From the NCBI RefSeq assembly GCF_010915725.1, contig NZ_JAAIJR010000025.1:1-56412 (forward strand): a DNA stretch of 56,412 nucleotides, read 5' to 3'. Within the stretch, counting starts at the first letter, position 1, and every line of letters begins with the position of its first letter. The stretch comes from Thiorhodococcus mannitoliphagus. GTDB taxonomy: Bacteria; Pseudomonadota; Gammaproteobacteria; Chromatiales; Chromatiaceae. The notes below the pieces were generated by a model, which saw only the letters and a program-made list of their open reading frames with translations, searched no databases and was not told the DNA's origin. Made by a program: the position numbers and the translations under genes. Shown piece after piece: positions 45,048-54,231 of this stretch.

Positions 45048-45124
45048 TGGTAGGCGCGATTGGACTCGAACCAACGACCCCCACCATGTCAAGGTGGTGC
45101 TCTAACCAACTGAGCTACGCGCCT
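45048..45124 (-). tRNA. tRNA-Val (anticodon GAC)
   Basis: A 77-nt cloverleaf: AGGCGCG acceptor arm, CCACC/GGTGG anticodon stem around TTGACAT (anticodon GAC), GGTTCGAGTCC T-arm and encoded CCA. It is very close to E. coli tRNA-Val(GAC). Confidence 0.97.
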
Positions 45125-45276
45125 GTCGTCAGGAGCCGCGCATACTACAAGCAGCTTTCGGGATCCGCAAGCACTTTTTCCGCATCGCTCGCCACAGTCA
45201 CCGCCCCATCGAATTCCGCACTGCACCATCGCTATACTCCCAGGCCCTCGACCCGCAGCAATCAGCATCCAGAGCT

Positions 45277-46803
45277 ATGACCACCATTCGCGAGAACGAC
45301 TTCGTCCAGAGTATCGCCGACGCCCTGCAGTTCATCTCTTACTACCACCCCAGCGACTACATCCAGTCCTTGGCCGCAGCCTACGAGGCCGAGGAATCGC
45401 CTGCCGCGCGCGACGCCATGGCGCAGATCCTCTACAACTCACGCATGTGCGCCGAGGGCCATCGCCCTATCTGCCAAGACACGGGGATGGTCGTCGTTTT
45501 CCTCAAGATCGGCATGGAGGTCCGTTGGGAGACGCAAAGCGGCATCCAGGCCATGGTCGACGAGGGCGTGCGCCGCGCCTACGGGCATCCCGACAATGTC
45601 TTGCGTGCCTCCATGGTGACCCCGCCGATCGGCGCGCGGAAGAACACGGGGGACAACACCCCCGCCATCGTCCACATGGAGCTGGTGCCCGGAGACAAGG
45701 TCGAGGTCAAGCTCGCCGCCAAGGGCGGGGGCTCGGAGAACAAGTCCAAATTCACCATCCTCAACCCGAGCGACAGCCTGGTCGACTGGGTGCTGAAGAC
45801 GGTGCCGACCATGGGTGCCGGCTGGTGCCCGCCTGGTATGCTCGGCATTGGCATCGGCGGCTCGGCCGAGAAGGCCATGCTGATGGCGAAAGAGGCGCTG
45901 ATGGAGACCATCGACATCCATGAACTCAAGGCGCGCGGCCCCTCCGATCCGATCGAAGAGTTGCGCCTGGAACTCTATGAGAAGGTCAACGCATTGGGAA
46001 TCGGCGCCCAGGGGCTCGGCGGCCTGACCACGGTGCTGGATGTCAAGATCCACAGCTACCCGACGCACGCCGCGTCCCTGCCGGTGGCCTTGATTCCGAA
46101 CTGCGCCGCGACGCGTCATCTGGAATTCACCCTGGACGGCTCCGGCCCCGTCACGCTCGACCCGCCGAGCCTGGAGGACTGGCCCGCCATCGTCTGGGAG
46201 GCCGACAGCAGCGCCAAGCGGGTGAATCTCGACAGCGTCACAGGCGAGGACATCGCAACTTGGCAGCCAGGCGATCGGATTCTCCTCTCCGGCAAATTGC
46301 TGACCGGCCGCGATGCCGCGCACCAGCGGATCATCGACCTCTTGAATCGCGGCGAACCGCTGCCGGACGGCGTCGATCTGACCAACCGATTCATCTACTA
46401 CGTCGGCCCGGTCGATCCGGTCCGGGACGAGGTCGTGGGTCCCGCTGGCCCGACCACATCGACCCGCATGGACAAGTTCACCGAGCAGATGCTCAGCCAG
46501 ACCGGACTCATCGGCATGGTCGGCAAGGCCGAGCGCGGACCCGCCGCCATCGAGGCGATCAAGCGCCATGGTGCCGTCTATCTCATGGCCGTCGGCGGCG
46601 CGGCCTATCTGGTCGCCAAGGCGATCAAGGGCTCCAGGCTGGTCGCCTTCGAGGACCTGGGGATGGAGGCTATCCGGGAATTCGAGGTCGAGGACATGCC
46701 GGTGACCGTCGCGGTCGACAGTCGCGGCGACTCGGTGCATCAGAGCGGCCCGGCGAAATGGCGCAGCAAGATTGGGCTCATCCCGGTCGAGGTCGTCGCT
46801 TGA
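45277..46803 (+). CDS. Class I fumarate hydratase (iron-sulfur)
   Basis: 508 residues, the length of FumA/FumB-type enzymes. RPICQDTGMVVVF, GWCPPGMLGIGIGG and LIPNCAATRHLEF carry conserved cysteines, among them the [4Fe-4S] ligands, and VGPVDPVRDEVVGPAGPTTS, then TRMDKFTEQML, is the C-terminal signature. It interconverts fumarate and malate. It stands alone, divergent from tRNA-Val. FumA and FumB cannot be told apart by sequence, so no symbol is given. Confidence 0.95.
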   Translation: MTTIRENDFVQSIADALQFISYYHPSDYIQSLAAAYEAEESPAARDAMAQILYNSRMCAEGHRPICQDTGMVVVFLKIGMEVRWETQSGIQAMVDEGVRRAYGHPDNVLRASMVTPPIGARKNTGDNTPAIVHMELVPGDKVEVKLAAKGGGSENKSKFTILNPSDSLVDWVLKTVPTMGAGWCPPGMLGIGIGGSAEKAMLMAKEALMETIDIHELKARGPSDPIEELRLELYEKVNALGIGAQGLGGLTTVLDVKIHSYPTHAASLPVALIPNCAATRHLEFTLDGSGPVTLDPPSLEDWPAIVWEADSSAKRVNLDSVTGEDIATWQPGDRILLSGKLLTGRDAAHQRIIDLLNRGEPLPDGVDLTNRFIYYVGPVDPVRDEVVGPAGPTTSTRMDKFTEQMLSQTGLIGMVGKAERGPAAIEAIKRHGAVYLMAVGGAAYLVAKAIKGSRLVAFEDLGMEAIREFEVEDMPVTVAVDSRGDSVHQSGPAKWRSKIGLIPVEVVA

Positions 46804-46815
46804 CCAACGCATAGG

Positions 46816-46897
46816 CCGCGTAGGGTGGACGAGCGAGAGCGAAGTCCACCGAATTCCGCGCCGCCTTTGTCAGTTGTCAGTTGTCAGTTGTCAGTTG
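46816..46897. repeat. REP-like arm and TGTCAGT heptamer array
   Basis: GTAGGGTGGACGAGCGAGAG and AAGTCCACC match one arm of the palindromic element found twice near 48.0-48.2 kb. Four tandem copies of TGTCAGT follow at 46868-46897. Nothing else is seen before the next gene at 46982. Confidence 0.75.
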
Positions 46898-46981
46898 CAG
46901 CCTGACGTCGGTCAAGGGCGCCCATCAACACCAGCTCACTGGTCTACAAACATTCAACACCCATCATTCTGAGGCTCTGTC

Positions 46982-47977
46982 ATGTCGAAGAACACCTACT
47001 CCGCCTTCCGCATTCACAAAGACGACCAGGGTCACCATGCCGGCATCGAGCAGTTGCCGAAGCCCGTGCCGGGAGACGGCGAGGTTCTGGTCCGGGTCAC
47101 ACACTCCGCCGTCAACTACAAGGACGCCCTCGCGGGCACCGGCAAGGGCAAAATTCTGCGGACCTTCCCGCTGGTCGGCGGCATCGACGCGGCCGGACAG
47201 GTCGAGGCATCCAGCCATCCTGACTACAAGGCGGGAGACGCCGTCATCGCCACCGGTTGGGGCCTGAGCTTCGACCACGACGGCGCCTATGCACAATACC
47301 TTTGCGTGCCGGGTGATTGGCTGGTCGCCATGCCGGAGGGTCTGGATGCCAGGTCGGCGATGATCCTGGGGACCGCCGGCTTCACCGCCGCGCTCGCAGT
47401 GCATCGGATGCTGGTCAACGGCCAGCGCCCGGAGCTGGGACCCATCCTGGTCAACGGCGCGAGCGGCGGCGTGGGCTCCATGGCCGTGGCCATCTTCGCC
47501 CGACTCGGCTACGAGGTCGTCGCCGTCTCCGGCAAGGCAGCGCTGCACGACTGGCTCACGGCCTTGGGCGCGACCCGCATCGTCGGCCGCGATGCCTTGT
47601 CCGAGGCCAAGCGACCACTGGAAAAGGCCGAATGGGGCGGCGCGGTGGACAGCGTCGGCGGTGAGATGCTGGCGCAGATCACCCGCACGCTGGCCCCGAA
47701 CGGCAATATCGCCGCCATTGGATTGGCGGGCGGGCATGAACTGAATACAACGGTCATGCCCTTCATCCTGCGCGGGGTGAGCCTGCTCGGCTGCAACTCA
47801 GTGGATGTTCCCGCTCCCGTGCGGAGGGAACTCTGGGGTCATCTAGCCAGCGACTGGCGGCCGGGGCAGCTGGAGGACATGCTCACGGAGAGGGTCGATC
47901 TCGCGGGACTGCCGGATGTCTTCGAGCGCATGCTCGCCGGACAGACGCATGGACGGGTCTTGGTGGAAATCGATTGA
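46982..47977 (+). CDS. acuI: Acrylyl-CoA reductase AcuI/YhdH family oxidoreductase
   Basis: 331 residues of the zinc-free medium-chain dehydrogenase/reductase family. HSAVNYKDALAGTGKGKILR and FPLVGGIDAAGQV at the N-terminus and the NADPH-binding VNGASGGVGSMAVAIFARLG are typical of YhdH/AcuI, which reduces acryloyl-CoA to propionyl-CoA. GCNSVDVPAPVRRELWGHL is the C-terminal signature. Its last 19 codons are repeated downstream as part of a tandem duplication. Confidence 0.88.
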   Translation: MSKNTYSAFRIHKDDQGHHAGIEQLPKPVPGDGEVLVRVTHSAVNYKDALAGTGKGKILRTFPLVGGIDAAGQVEASSHPDYKAGDAVIATGWGLSFDHDGAYAQYLCVPGDWLVAMPEGLDARSAMILGTAGFTAALAVHRMLVNGQRPELGPILVNGASGGVGSMAVAIFARLGYEVVAVSGKAALHDWLTALGATRIVGRDALSEAKRPLEKAEWGGAVDSVGGEMLAQITRTLAPNGNIAAIGLAGGHELNTTVMPFILRGVSLLGCNSVDVPAPVRRELWGHLASDWRPGQLEDMLTERVDLAGLPDVFERMLAGQTHGRVLVEID

Positions 47978-48246
47978 GCCCCTGCGGCTGGACGAACTCG
48001 TAGGGTGGACGGGCGCGAGCGAAGTCCACCGAATCCCGCGGCGTCCTTGGTGGACTGCGCTGTGCTTGTCCACCCTACCCGGCTTCGAGCGCATGCTCGC
48101 CGGACAGACGCATGGACGGGTCTTGGTGGAAATCGATTGAGCCCCTGCGGCTGGACGAACTCGTAGGGTGGACGAGCGCGAGCGAAGTCCACCGAATCCC
48201 GCGGCGTCCTTGGTGGACTGCGCTGTGCTTGTCCACCCTACCCGGC
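47921..48246. repeat. 163-bp tandem duplication covering the acuI end and a palindromic element
   Basis: Copy 1 runs 47921-48083 and copy 2 48084-48246. They differ at one noted position (GGACGGGCG against GGACGAGCG). Each holds the last 57 bp of acuI and a palindromic element whose ends GTAGGGTGGAC and GTCCACCCTAC lie at 48000-48078 and 48163-48241. Confidence 0.9.
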
Positions 48247-48633
48247 TCGGCGCGACGCGCACCCGATCGCGGCGGGGCGCCGATCCTACCGGCCAATCGC
48301 GCGGCTGGCCTTACCAAAGTTTAACCCTGTGCGCGCTCGCGAGATGACAGGCTTTAGATTCTGATCGAAAAGGACTTTTCGACACGGGAACCGCAACGAC
48401 TGCGACGCCTGCCGAGTTCGCCTCTTGCGCAAGCTGAGCGGCTTGGTTGAAATCCGCGCCGGTACGCTGCCTGCAGCCTTCATTTTCGGATCGGACCCGA
48501 GGCAGACCGCGCGGCCAGGCTTGCCTCAGCTCGAGGCGCCCCTTGGGCAAGGATCTTTACGCCCGCGCGACGCCCCCATATCCGGGACCGAACAACCCAC
48601 AACTAACGAGCAATCGAGTCAAGGAGAAGCTCA
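48247..48633. other. Intergenic leader of the ABC-transporter operon
   Basis: About 390 bp without a supported gene. It holds a REP-like CGCGGCGGGGCGCCG at 48266 (also near 53906) and the perfect palindrome TCGAAAAG-GA-CTTTTCGA at 48365-48382, which could be an operator or terminator. A minus-strand frame across 48311-48550 has no recognisable content. Confidence 0.5.
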
Positions 48634-49572
48634 ATGATCGAGGTTCGCGAGCTCAGTCGCAGCTATGGCGAGCTCAAGGCGGTCCAAGACGTCTCTTTCA
48701 GCATCGGACATGGTGAAATCGTCGGTCTGCTCGGCCACAACGGCGCCGGCAAGACGACCATCATGAAGATGCTGACCGGCTATCTCGAGCCCAGTGGCGG
48801 CGAGATCCGGATCGACGGACTGGACATCGCCGAGCAACGCCGCGAGGCCCAGCGACGCATCGGCTATCTGGCCGAGAACTGCCCCATCTATCCCGAGATG
48901 ACGGTCCTGGACTACCTGGACTATCAGGGGTCGCTGCACGGCATCGCGCCCCAAGCCCGACGCTCGGCCATCCGCCGCGCCGTGGAGCGCACCGAGCTGG
49001 AGGCCAAGGCAACGGCGCTCATCGGCACCCTCTCGCGCGGCTACCGGCAGCGCGTCGGCGTCGCCCAGGCCATCCTGCACGAGCCCAAGATCCTCATCCT
49101 CGACGAGCCCACCAACGGCCTGGACCCAGCGCAGATCCAGCACATGCGCAGCCTGGTGCGCGAGCTGGCCGTGGATGCGACCCTCATCATCTCGACCCAC
49201 ATCCTGCAAGAAGTCGAGGCCGTCTGCGGACGCGTCCTCATCATGCGTGGCGGCCGTCTAGCCCTCGACAGCCAGCTCGACGCCATCGGGCGTCAGCAGC
49301 GACTGCTGGTGAGCCTCGACCGCGACCCGGACGAAGTGCAGCCGATCCTCGCCAAGCTGGCCGGTGTGAGCAGCGTCAGCGTCCTCGACGCGGACGCCGG
49401 ACTGCGCCGCTTCGCCCTGGAGACGGCCGATCTGCGCGCCACATCGCCCCTGGTCGCTCAGGCCGTCAGTCAGCAGGGCTGGCCACTCTACGGCCTCGAG
49501 CCCGAGCGGCAGGACCTGGAGGCGCTGTTCGGCGCCGTCACCCTCGAGCAAGTTGAGGTGGCCCATGGGTGA
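48634..49572 (+). CDS. ABC transporter ATP-binding protein (GldA-like)
   Basis: 312 residues. Walker A is GHNGAGKTT (35-43), the signature is LSRGYRQRVGVAQAIL, Walker B is ILILDEPTNGLDP and the H-loop ISTHIL. AAGGAG lies about 8 nt before the ATG. The C-terminal extension (residues about 225-312) is typical of the GldA/CcmA/NodI-like exporter ATPases. It overlaps the permease gene by 8 nt, so the two are partners. The exported substrate is unknown. Confidence 0.92.
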   Translation: MIEVRELSRSYGELKAVQDVSFSIGHGEIVGLLGHNGAGKTTIMKMLTGYLEPSGGEIRIDGLDIAEQRREAQRRIGYLAENCPIYPEMTVLDYLDYQGSLHGIAPQARRSAIRRAVERTELEAKATALIGTLSRGYRQRVGVAQAILHEPKILILDEPTNGLDPAQIQHMRSLVRELAVDATLIISTHILQEVEAVCGRVLIMRGGRLALDSQLDAIGRQQRLLVSLDRDPDEVQPILAKLAGVSSVSVLDADAGLRRFALETADLRATSPLVAQAVSQQGWPLYGLEPERQDLEALFGAVTLEQVEVAHG

Positions 49573-52498
49573 AGTCACGCGCGTGGCCCGCCGCGAGCTG
49601 GCGGCCTTCTTCGGCTCCCCGGTGGCCTACATCTTCATCGGGACCTTCTTGGCGGTCTGCCTCTTCGTCTTCTTCTGGGTCGACGCCTTCTTCTCGCGCA
49701 ACATCGCGGACGCACGCCCGCTCTTCGAGTGGATGCCGGTCCTGCTGATCTTCCTCTGCGCCGCCTTGAGCATGCGCCTGTGGAGCGAGGAGCGACGGGC
49801 CGGCACGCTGGAGACCCTGCTAACCCTGCCGGTCGCGACACCCAAGCTGGTGCTCGGCAAGTTCCTGGCGGCGCTCGGCCTGGTGGCCATCGCGCTGGCC
49901 CTGACCCTACCCTTGCCCATCACGGTGTCCCTGCTCGGCCCGCTGGACTGGGGTCCGGTCATCGGCGCCTATCTCGCAACGCTCCTGCTGGCGGCGGCCT
50001 ATCTGTCGATCGGACTCTTCATCTCCTCGCGGACCGACAACCCCATCGTCGCCCTCATCGGCAGCGCCCTGGTCTGCGGCGTCTTCTATCTGCTCGGTTC
50101 GCCGGCGCTCACCAGCCTGGTCGGCCACAGCGGCGGCGAGATCCTGCGGCTCATCGGCAGCGGCTCGCGCTTCGAGTCCATCACCCGCGGCGTCATCGAC
50201 CTGCGCGACCTCTACTACTACCTGAGCATCGTCGGCGCCTTCCTGGCCCTGACGGTCTACAGCCTGGAGCGGCTGCGCTGGGCGGAGCACGCCGCCAGTC
50301 CGCGTCGCCACCATCGCTGGACCCTGATCACCGGACTGACCGTCGCCAACCTGATCGCGGCCAATCTCTGGATGCAGGGCGTCACCAACGTCCGCACCGA
50401 CCTGACCGAGGGCAACCTCTACACCATCTCGGATGCGACTCGGAACTACCTCGGCCAGCTCCAGGAGCCGCTGCTCATCCGCGGCTACTTCAGCGCCGAG
50501 ACCCATCCCTTGCTCGCGCCCCTGGTCCCGCAGCTGCGCGACCTGCTCGAGGAATATCAGATCGCCGGCAAGGGCAAGGTCCGCGTCGAGATCGTCGACC
50601 CGCAGCAGTCCCCCGAGCTGGAGCGCGAGGCCGGCGAGCAGTACGGCATCCGCCCCGTGGCCTTCCAGACCGCCTCCAAATACCAGTCCGCCGTGGTCAA
50701 TTCCTACTTCGACATCCTGGTGAAGTACGGCGACCAATTCGAGACCCTGGGCTTCCAGGACCTCATCGACGTCAAGGTCCGCAGCGAGACCGACTTGGAC
50801 GTGCGTCTGCGCAATCCGGAGTACGACCTCACGCGCACCATCAAGAAGGTACTCTATGGCTACCAGGGCGGCGGCGATGTCTTCACCAACATCAGCAAGC
50901 CGCTGCAGCTGAAGGGCTACATCTCTCCCGCGGACCAGCTCCCCGAACCCCTGCCCGCCCTGCGAGCAGACTTGGAGTCTGTACTCAGCGAGCTGCAGGC
51001 ACAGGCGCCGGACACCTTCAGCTTCGAGATCCAGGATCCAGGCGCGGGTGACGGCAGCCTGGCCAAGACCATCCAAGAGGAGTACGGCTTCGAGCCGCTG
51101 GTGATCAGCCTGCTCGATCCGACACCCTTCTACTTCTACATGGTCCTGGAGGGCGACGACCAGCGTATTCCGATCCCACTGCCCGAGGCGCTGGATCGCG
51201 CTGGTCTCAGCCGTGCCATCGAGGCGGGGATCAAGCGCTTCGCCCCTGGCGTCATGCGGACCGTCGCGCTCTATACGCCCACCCCGGCACCGACCAACCC
51301 CTATATGGGCGGCCCCCAGGGCGGCGACTACGGCCTGTTGCAGCAGAGCCTTCAGGAAAGCTTCTCGCTGCGCGACACGGATCTCAGCTCCGGCCAGGTG
51401 CCCGAAGAGGCCGACCTGCTCATGGTCGTCGGTCCCGAGGCGCTGGACGAGAAGCAGCAGTTCGCCATCGACCAGTTCCTGATGCAGGGCGGCACCGTGA
51501 TCCTGGCCGCATCCAGCTTCAACATCGACCTTGGCGGCGGCAGCATCTCCGCACGCAAGGCCCCGACCGGCCTCGAGGACTGGCTCGATCATCAGGGCAT
51601 CAGGCTCGAGCCCTCGCTGGTACTGGACCCGCAGAACACCCCCTTCCCCATCCCGGTACAGCGGGACGTCGGCGGTTTCGTTGTTCAAGAGATCCAGACC
51701 CTGGACTACCCCTACTTCCCGGACGTGCGCAGCGACGGGCTGGCCGAGGACAACGGCATGACCTCGAACCTGGGACAGATCACCATGAACTGGTCGTCCC
51801 CCATCACCATTGATGCCGAGAAGAACGCGAGCCGCGCCATCACCAAGCTGATCCGAAGCTCCGCCAGCGCCTGGACGAGCGACTCCGCCGAGATGCAGCC
51901 AGACTTCGAGGCGCACGGCGGACTCGGCTTCCCCGTCGGCGACGACGAGGGCCGCAAGCTGCTCGCGGTCGCCGTTGAGGGACGTTTCCAGTCGCCCTTC
52001 GCCGGCAAGCCCTCGCCACTCCTGCCGGACGCCAGCGTCGCCCCTGCAGACGAAGCGGAGGATGCCGATACAGCGGATCCGACAGCGACTGCGGACGAGC
52101 CCGAAACAGCGCAGGCGCCCGTGATCTCAGGTGTGGTGGAGTCTTCGCCAGAGTCGGCCCGGCTCATCCTCATCGGTTCGTCCAGCTTCCTCACGGACAC
52201 CGCGATCAGCCTGGCCAATGAGGCCACCCAGACCCGCTACCTCAAGCCCATCGAACTGGTGCAGAACGCCGTCGAATGGTCGCTCGAGGACCGCGGGCTG
52301 CTGGCGCTGCGCGGACGCGGTCAGTTCAGCCGCATGCTCGAGCCGGTCGGCCAGCAGACGCGGCTGTTCTGGGAGTCGCTGAACTATGTCCTGGCCCTCG
52401 CCGGCCTGGCCCTGGTCTATCTGCTCTATCGCCAGAGCCGCGCGCGTCGCGAGCGCGCCTATGCCGACATCCTGGGTAACGGAGGCACTCAGTCATGA
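49565..52498 (+). CDS. ABC permease fused to GldG-type domain (GldF-GldG)
   Basis: About 977 residues from the ATG at 49565; an upstream ATG at 49553 lies further inside the ATPase gene. Residues 1-240 are a six-segment ABC-2 permease (GldF-like, with EERRAGTLETLLTLPV). Residues 250-950 form a large GldG-type periplasmic domain (TEGNLYTISDATRNYLGQL, then IRGYFSAETHP), closed by a C-terminal membrane segment (YVLALAGLALVYLLY). In Bacteroidetes GldF and GldG are separate gliding proteins; in many proteobacteria the same pair occurs without gliding. An Ala/Glu/Asp-rich insertion lies near residues 825-860. Confidence 0.88.
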   Translation: MGEVTRVARRELAAFFGSPVAYIFIGTFLAVCLFVFFWVDAFFSRNIADARPLFEWMPVLLIFLCAALSMRLWSEERRAGTLETLLTLPVATPKLVLGKFLAALGLVAIALALTLPLPITVSLLGPLDWGPVIGAYLATLLLAAAYLSIGLFISSRTDNPIVALIGSALVCGVFYLLGSPALTSLVGHSGGEILRLIGSGSRFESITRGVIDLRDLYYYLSIVGAFLALTVYSLERLRWAEHAASPRRHHRWTLITGLTVANLIAANLWMQGVTNVRTDLTEGNLYTISDATRNYLGQLQEPLLIRGYFSAETHPLLAPLVPQLRDLLEEYQIAGKGKVRVEIVDPQQSPELEREAGEQYGIRPVAFQTASKYQSAVVNSYFDILVKYGDQFETLGFQDLIDVKVRSETDLDVRLRNPEYDLTRTIKKVLYGYQGGGDVFTNISKPLQLKGYISPADQLPEPLPALRADLESVLSELQAQAPDTFSFEIQDPGAGDGSLAKTIQEEYGFEPLVISLLDPTPFYFYMVLEGDDQRIPIPLPEALDRAGLSRAIEAGIKRFAPGVMRTVALYTPTPAPTNPYMGGPQGGDYGLLQQSLQESFSLRDTDLSSGQVPEEADLLMVVGPEALDEKQQFAIDQFLMQGGTVILAASSFNIDLGGGSISARKAPTGLEDWLDHQGIRLEPSLVLDPQNTPFPIPVQRDVGGFVVQEIQTLDYPYFPDVRSDGLAEDNGMTSNLGQITMNWSSPITIDAEKNASRAITKLIRSSASAWTSDSAEMQPDFEAHGGLGFPVGDDEGRKLLAVAVEGRFQSPFAGKPSPLLPDASVAPADEAEDADTADPTATADEPETAQAPVISGVVESSPESARLILIGSSSFLTDTAISLANEATQTRYLKPIELVQNAVEWSLEDRGLLALRGRGQFSRMLEPVGQQTRLFWESLNYVLALAGLALVYLLYRQSRARRERAYADILGNGGTQS

Positions 52499-53787
52499 AT
52501 CAGCTCAAAACGTCGAAGGCCGATCTGCGCTGGGGGCAGGATTTGCGCTCGCCGCTGATCATGGGGCTCTTGCTGGTGCTCGCGCTCCAGCTCTTGATCG
52601 CGCTCGGGCAAAGCCTGAGCAAGCCCGGCATGGCGGCACTCAACCCGCAAACGCCCCTCGTTGCGGTCGATCCTGAGCAGGTCACCTCGATCACGATCGA
52701 GGGCTCGGATGAAGGCGAGCGCGTGACGCTCAGCCGCAAGGGCGAGGAGGATGGCTGGGTCATCGCCGAACTCGCCGACCTCCCCGTCACCACCAGCAAG
52801 GTCGATCTGCTCTTGAAGCAGCTTGCCGACCTCAAGCGCCCCCTGCCCGTCGGCACCAGCGAGGCGTCTCTCAAACGCTTCAAGGTGGCCGATGACGACT
52901 TCGTGCGTCGGCTCACGGTCGCGACCAAGGACGGCGAGGCGGTGACGCTCATTCTGGGTGAAACGCCCGGCTTCCGGCGCCTCTACGGTCGTCCCGACGG
53001 CGATGACGCGGTCTACGATCTGCCGCTCGCCCTCTCCGACATCTCAAGCCGACGCGACGACTGGTCACAGACCGGGCTGCTGAGCCTCGACGCAGAGACC
53101 ATCGCCGCAATCAGCGGACAGGATTGGACCCTGACCAAGTCGGACGACGGCTGGACCCTCGACGACAGCGACGAGCCGCTGGATGAAGACGCCGCCAAGG
53201 ACGTCGTCATGAAGCTGGCCGGCCTGCGCTACCGGGGTGTGCTCGGCATCGCGGACGACCCTGCCTACAAGCAGCAGGAACCGGTGCTCGAGATCGGCTT
53301 GCGCCTCGATGACGGCAGCACCAAGACCTATCGGGTCTCCAAGGCCGAGGACAGTGAGGACTATGTCCTTAAGTCCGATGCCATGCCCTACTACTTCAAA
53401 CTCTCGGAGTACGACCTCGAAGGGCTGCTTGACCTGGAGCGATCGAAGCTGATCGTCCAGCCCGAGCCCACCGAGGAAGAGCAGCCGCCGGCGCCGGTGC
53501 CTGCGGCCGAAGTCGAGCCTAGCGCCAAAGCTGAGCCTGGCCCAGAAGTCGAGCCCAGCGCCGAAGCTGAGCCTGGCCCAGAAGTCGCGCCTGCCCCCAA
53601 AGCCGAGCCTAGCGCCGAAGCTGAGCCTGACCCCAAAGTCGAGCCTAGCCCAGAAGTCGAACAAACGGAGTCGATCGAGGCGGACAAGGCAAGGCGAGCC
53701 AGCGAGCAGCCCGCATCGCCTGCGCCCGAGCAAGCAACCGCTCCGACGCCAGCGCCTGAAGACGTCTCCCAACCAGCGTCCGAGTAG
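52495..53787 (+). CDS. DUF4340 protein of the GldA/F/G-type operon
   Basis: 430 residues. One membrane segment (about 21-38) is followed by a periplasmic beta-rich DUF4340 region (VAVDPEQVTSITIEGSDEGE, GFRRLYGRPDGDDAVYDLP) to about residue 325. The last 105 residues are a low-complexity tail of alternating EVEPSAEAEPGP-type units, probably extended and surface exposed or periplasm-spanning. It overlaps the permease stop by 4 nt (ATGA). DUF4340 proteins regularly follow GldG and probably complete the transport complex. Confidence 0.85.
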   Translation: MNQLKTSKADLRWGQDLRSPLIMGLLLVLALQLLIALGQSLSKPGMAALNPQTPLVAVDPEQVTSITIEGSDEGERVTLSRKGEEDGWVIAELADLPVTTSKVDLLLKQLADLKRPLPVGTSEASLKRFKVADDDFVRRLTVATKDGEAVTLILGETPGFRRLYGRPDGDDAVYDLPLALSDISSRRDDWSQTGLLSLDAETIAAISGQDWTLTKSDDGWTLDDSDEPLDEDAAKDVVMKLAGLRYRGVLGIADDPAYKQQEPVLEIGLRLDDGSTKTYRVSKAEDSEDYVLKSDAMPYYFKLSEYDLEGLLDLERSKLIVQPEPTEEEQPPAPVPAAEVEPSAKAEPGPEVEPSAEAEPGPEVAPAPKAEPSAEAEPDPKVEPSPEVEQTESIEADKARRASEQPASPAPEQATAPTPAPEDVSQPASE

Positions 53788-54231
53788 CCCCTCATGTCAG
53801 CGCGCGCCGCCGACCAGCCCAACCGGTCGGCGGCGCGGTGCTTCGGCTCGCAACAGGCCCGCAAATCCGCGAGGCCAGGCCGTCTCGCCCTGGGCTCACG
53901 CCCGTCGCGGCGGGGCGCCGCTCCCACCGTCCACGCGCTTGGGCCGGAGGATGATCTAGTCCTCAGAGATGCCTCCCGAAATCCCCCCCTGCCCCCCCTT
54001 TGCGAAAGGGGGGAAGTTGTTGATTCAGAGTTTCCAAGTTGGTTTCCGGGAAAGCCTATACTGTCCCCATGCCGAAGATGGGCAGCGCCCGTGCTCGGTG
54101 GCTGCATCAGAGCCCTGGAGTTGGGCAGGCGCCCATCGTTCACACCTCGGCACTCACAAGACGCGCACGCTGCGCTTTGCCCATCCTCGGGGTAGAATCC
54201 ACAGCCTTGCAAGGTCACCCCGCACCCGACC
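53788..54231. other. Repeat-rich intergenic region before the sensor kinase gene
   Basis: About 440 bp of stacked repeats. A 13-bp stem (CGCGCCGCCGACC at 53803 against GGTCGGCGGCGCG at 53825) may end the ABC operon, although no T-run follows. A REP-like CGCGGCGGGGCGCCG lies near 53907, and CCCCCCTTT-GCG-AAAGGGGGG at 53993-54013 forms a perfect hairpin. A degenerate MITE occupies 54041-54208. No gene is seen. Confidence 0.6.
54041..54208. mobile_element. Degenerate relative of the 24.5-kb MITE
   Basis: GTTTCCGGGAAA near the left end and GATGGGCA about 35 bp further in match the arm of the element at 24487-24723; GCGCTTTGCCCATCC lies at the right. The right terminal repeat is missing. It ends about 25 bp before the sensor kinase gene and may affect its promoter. 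Confidence 0.5.

Noticed and set aside
45439..46812. 457-codon minus-strand frame opposite the fumarase
   Set aside because: Antisense shadow of a conserved fumarase gene with His/Asp-rich artefact composition.
49907..51916. 669-codon minus-strand frame opposite the GldF-GldG gene
   Set aside because: Antisense shadow; the plus strand has clear membrane segments and family motifs.
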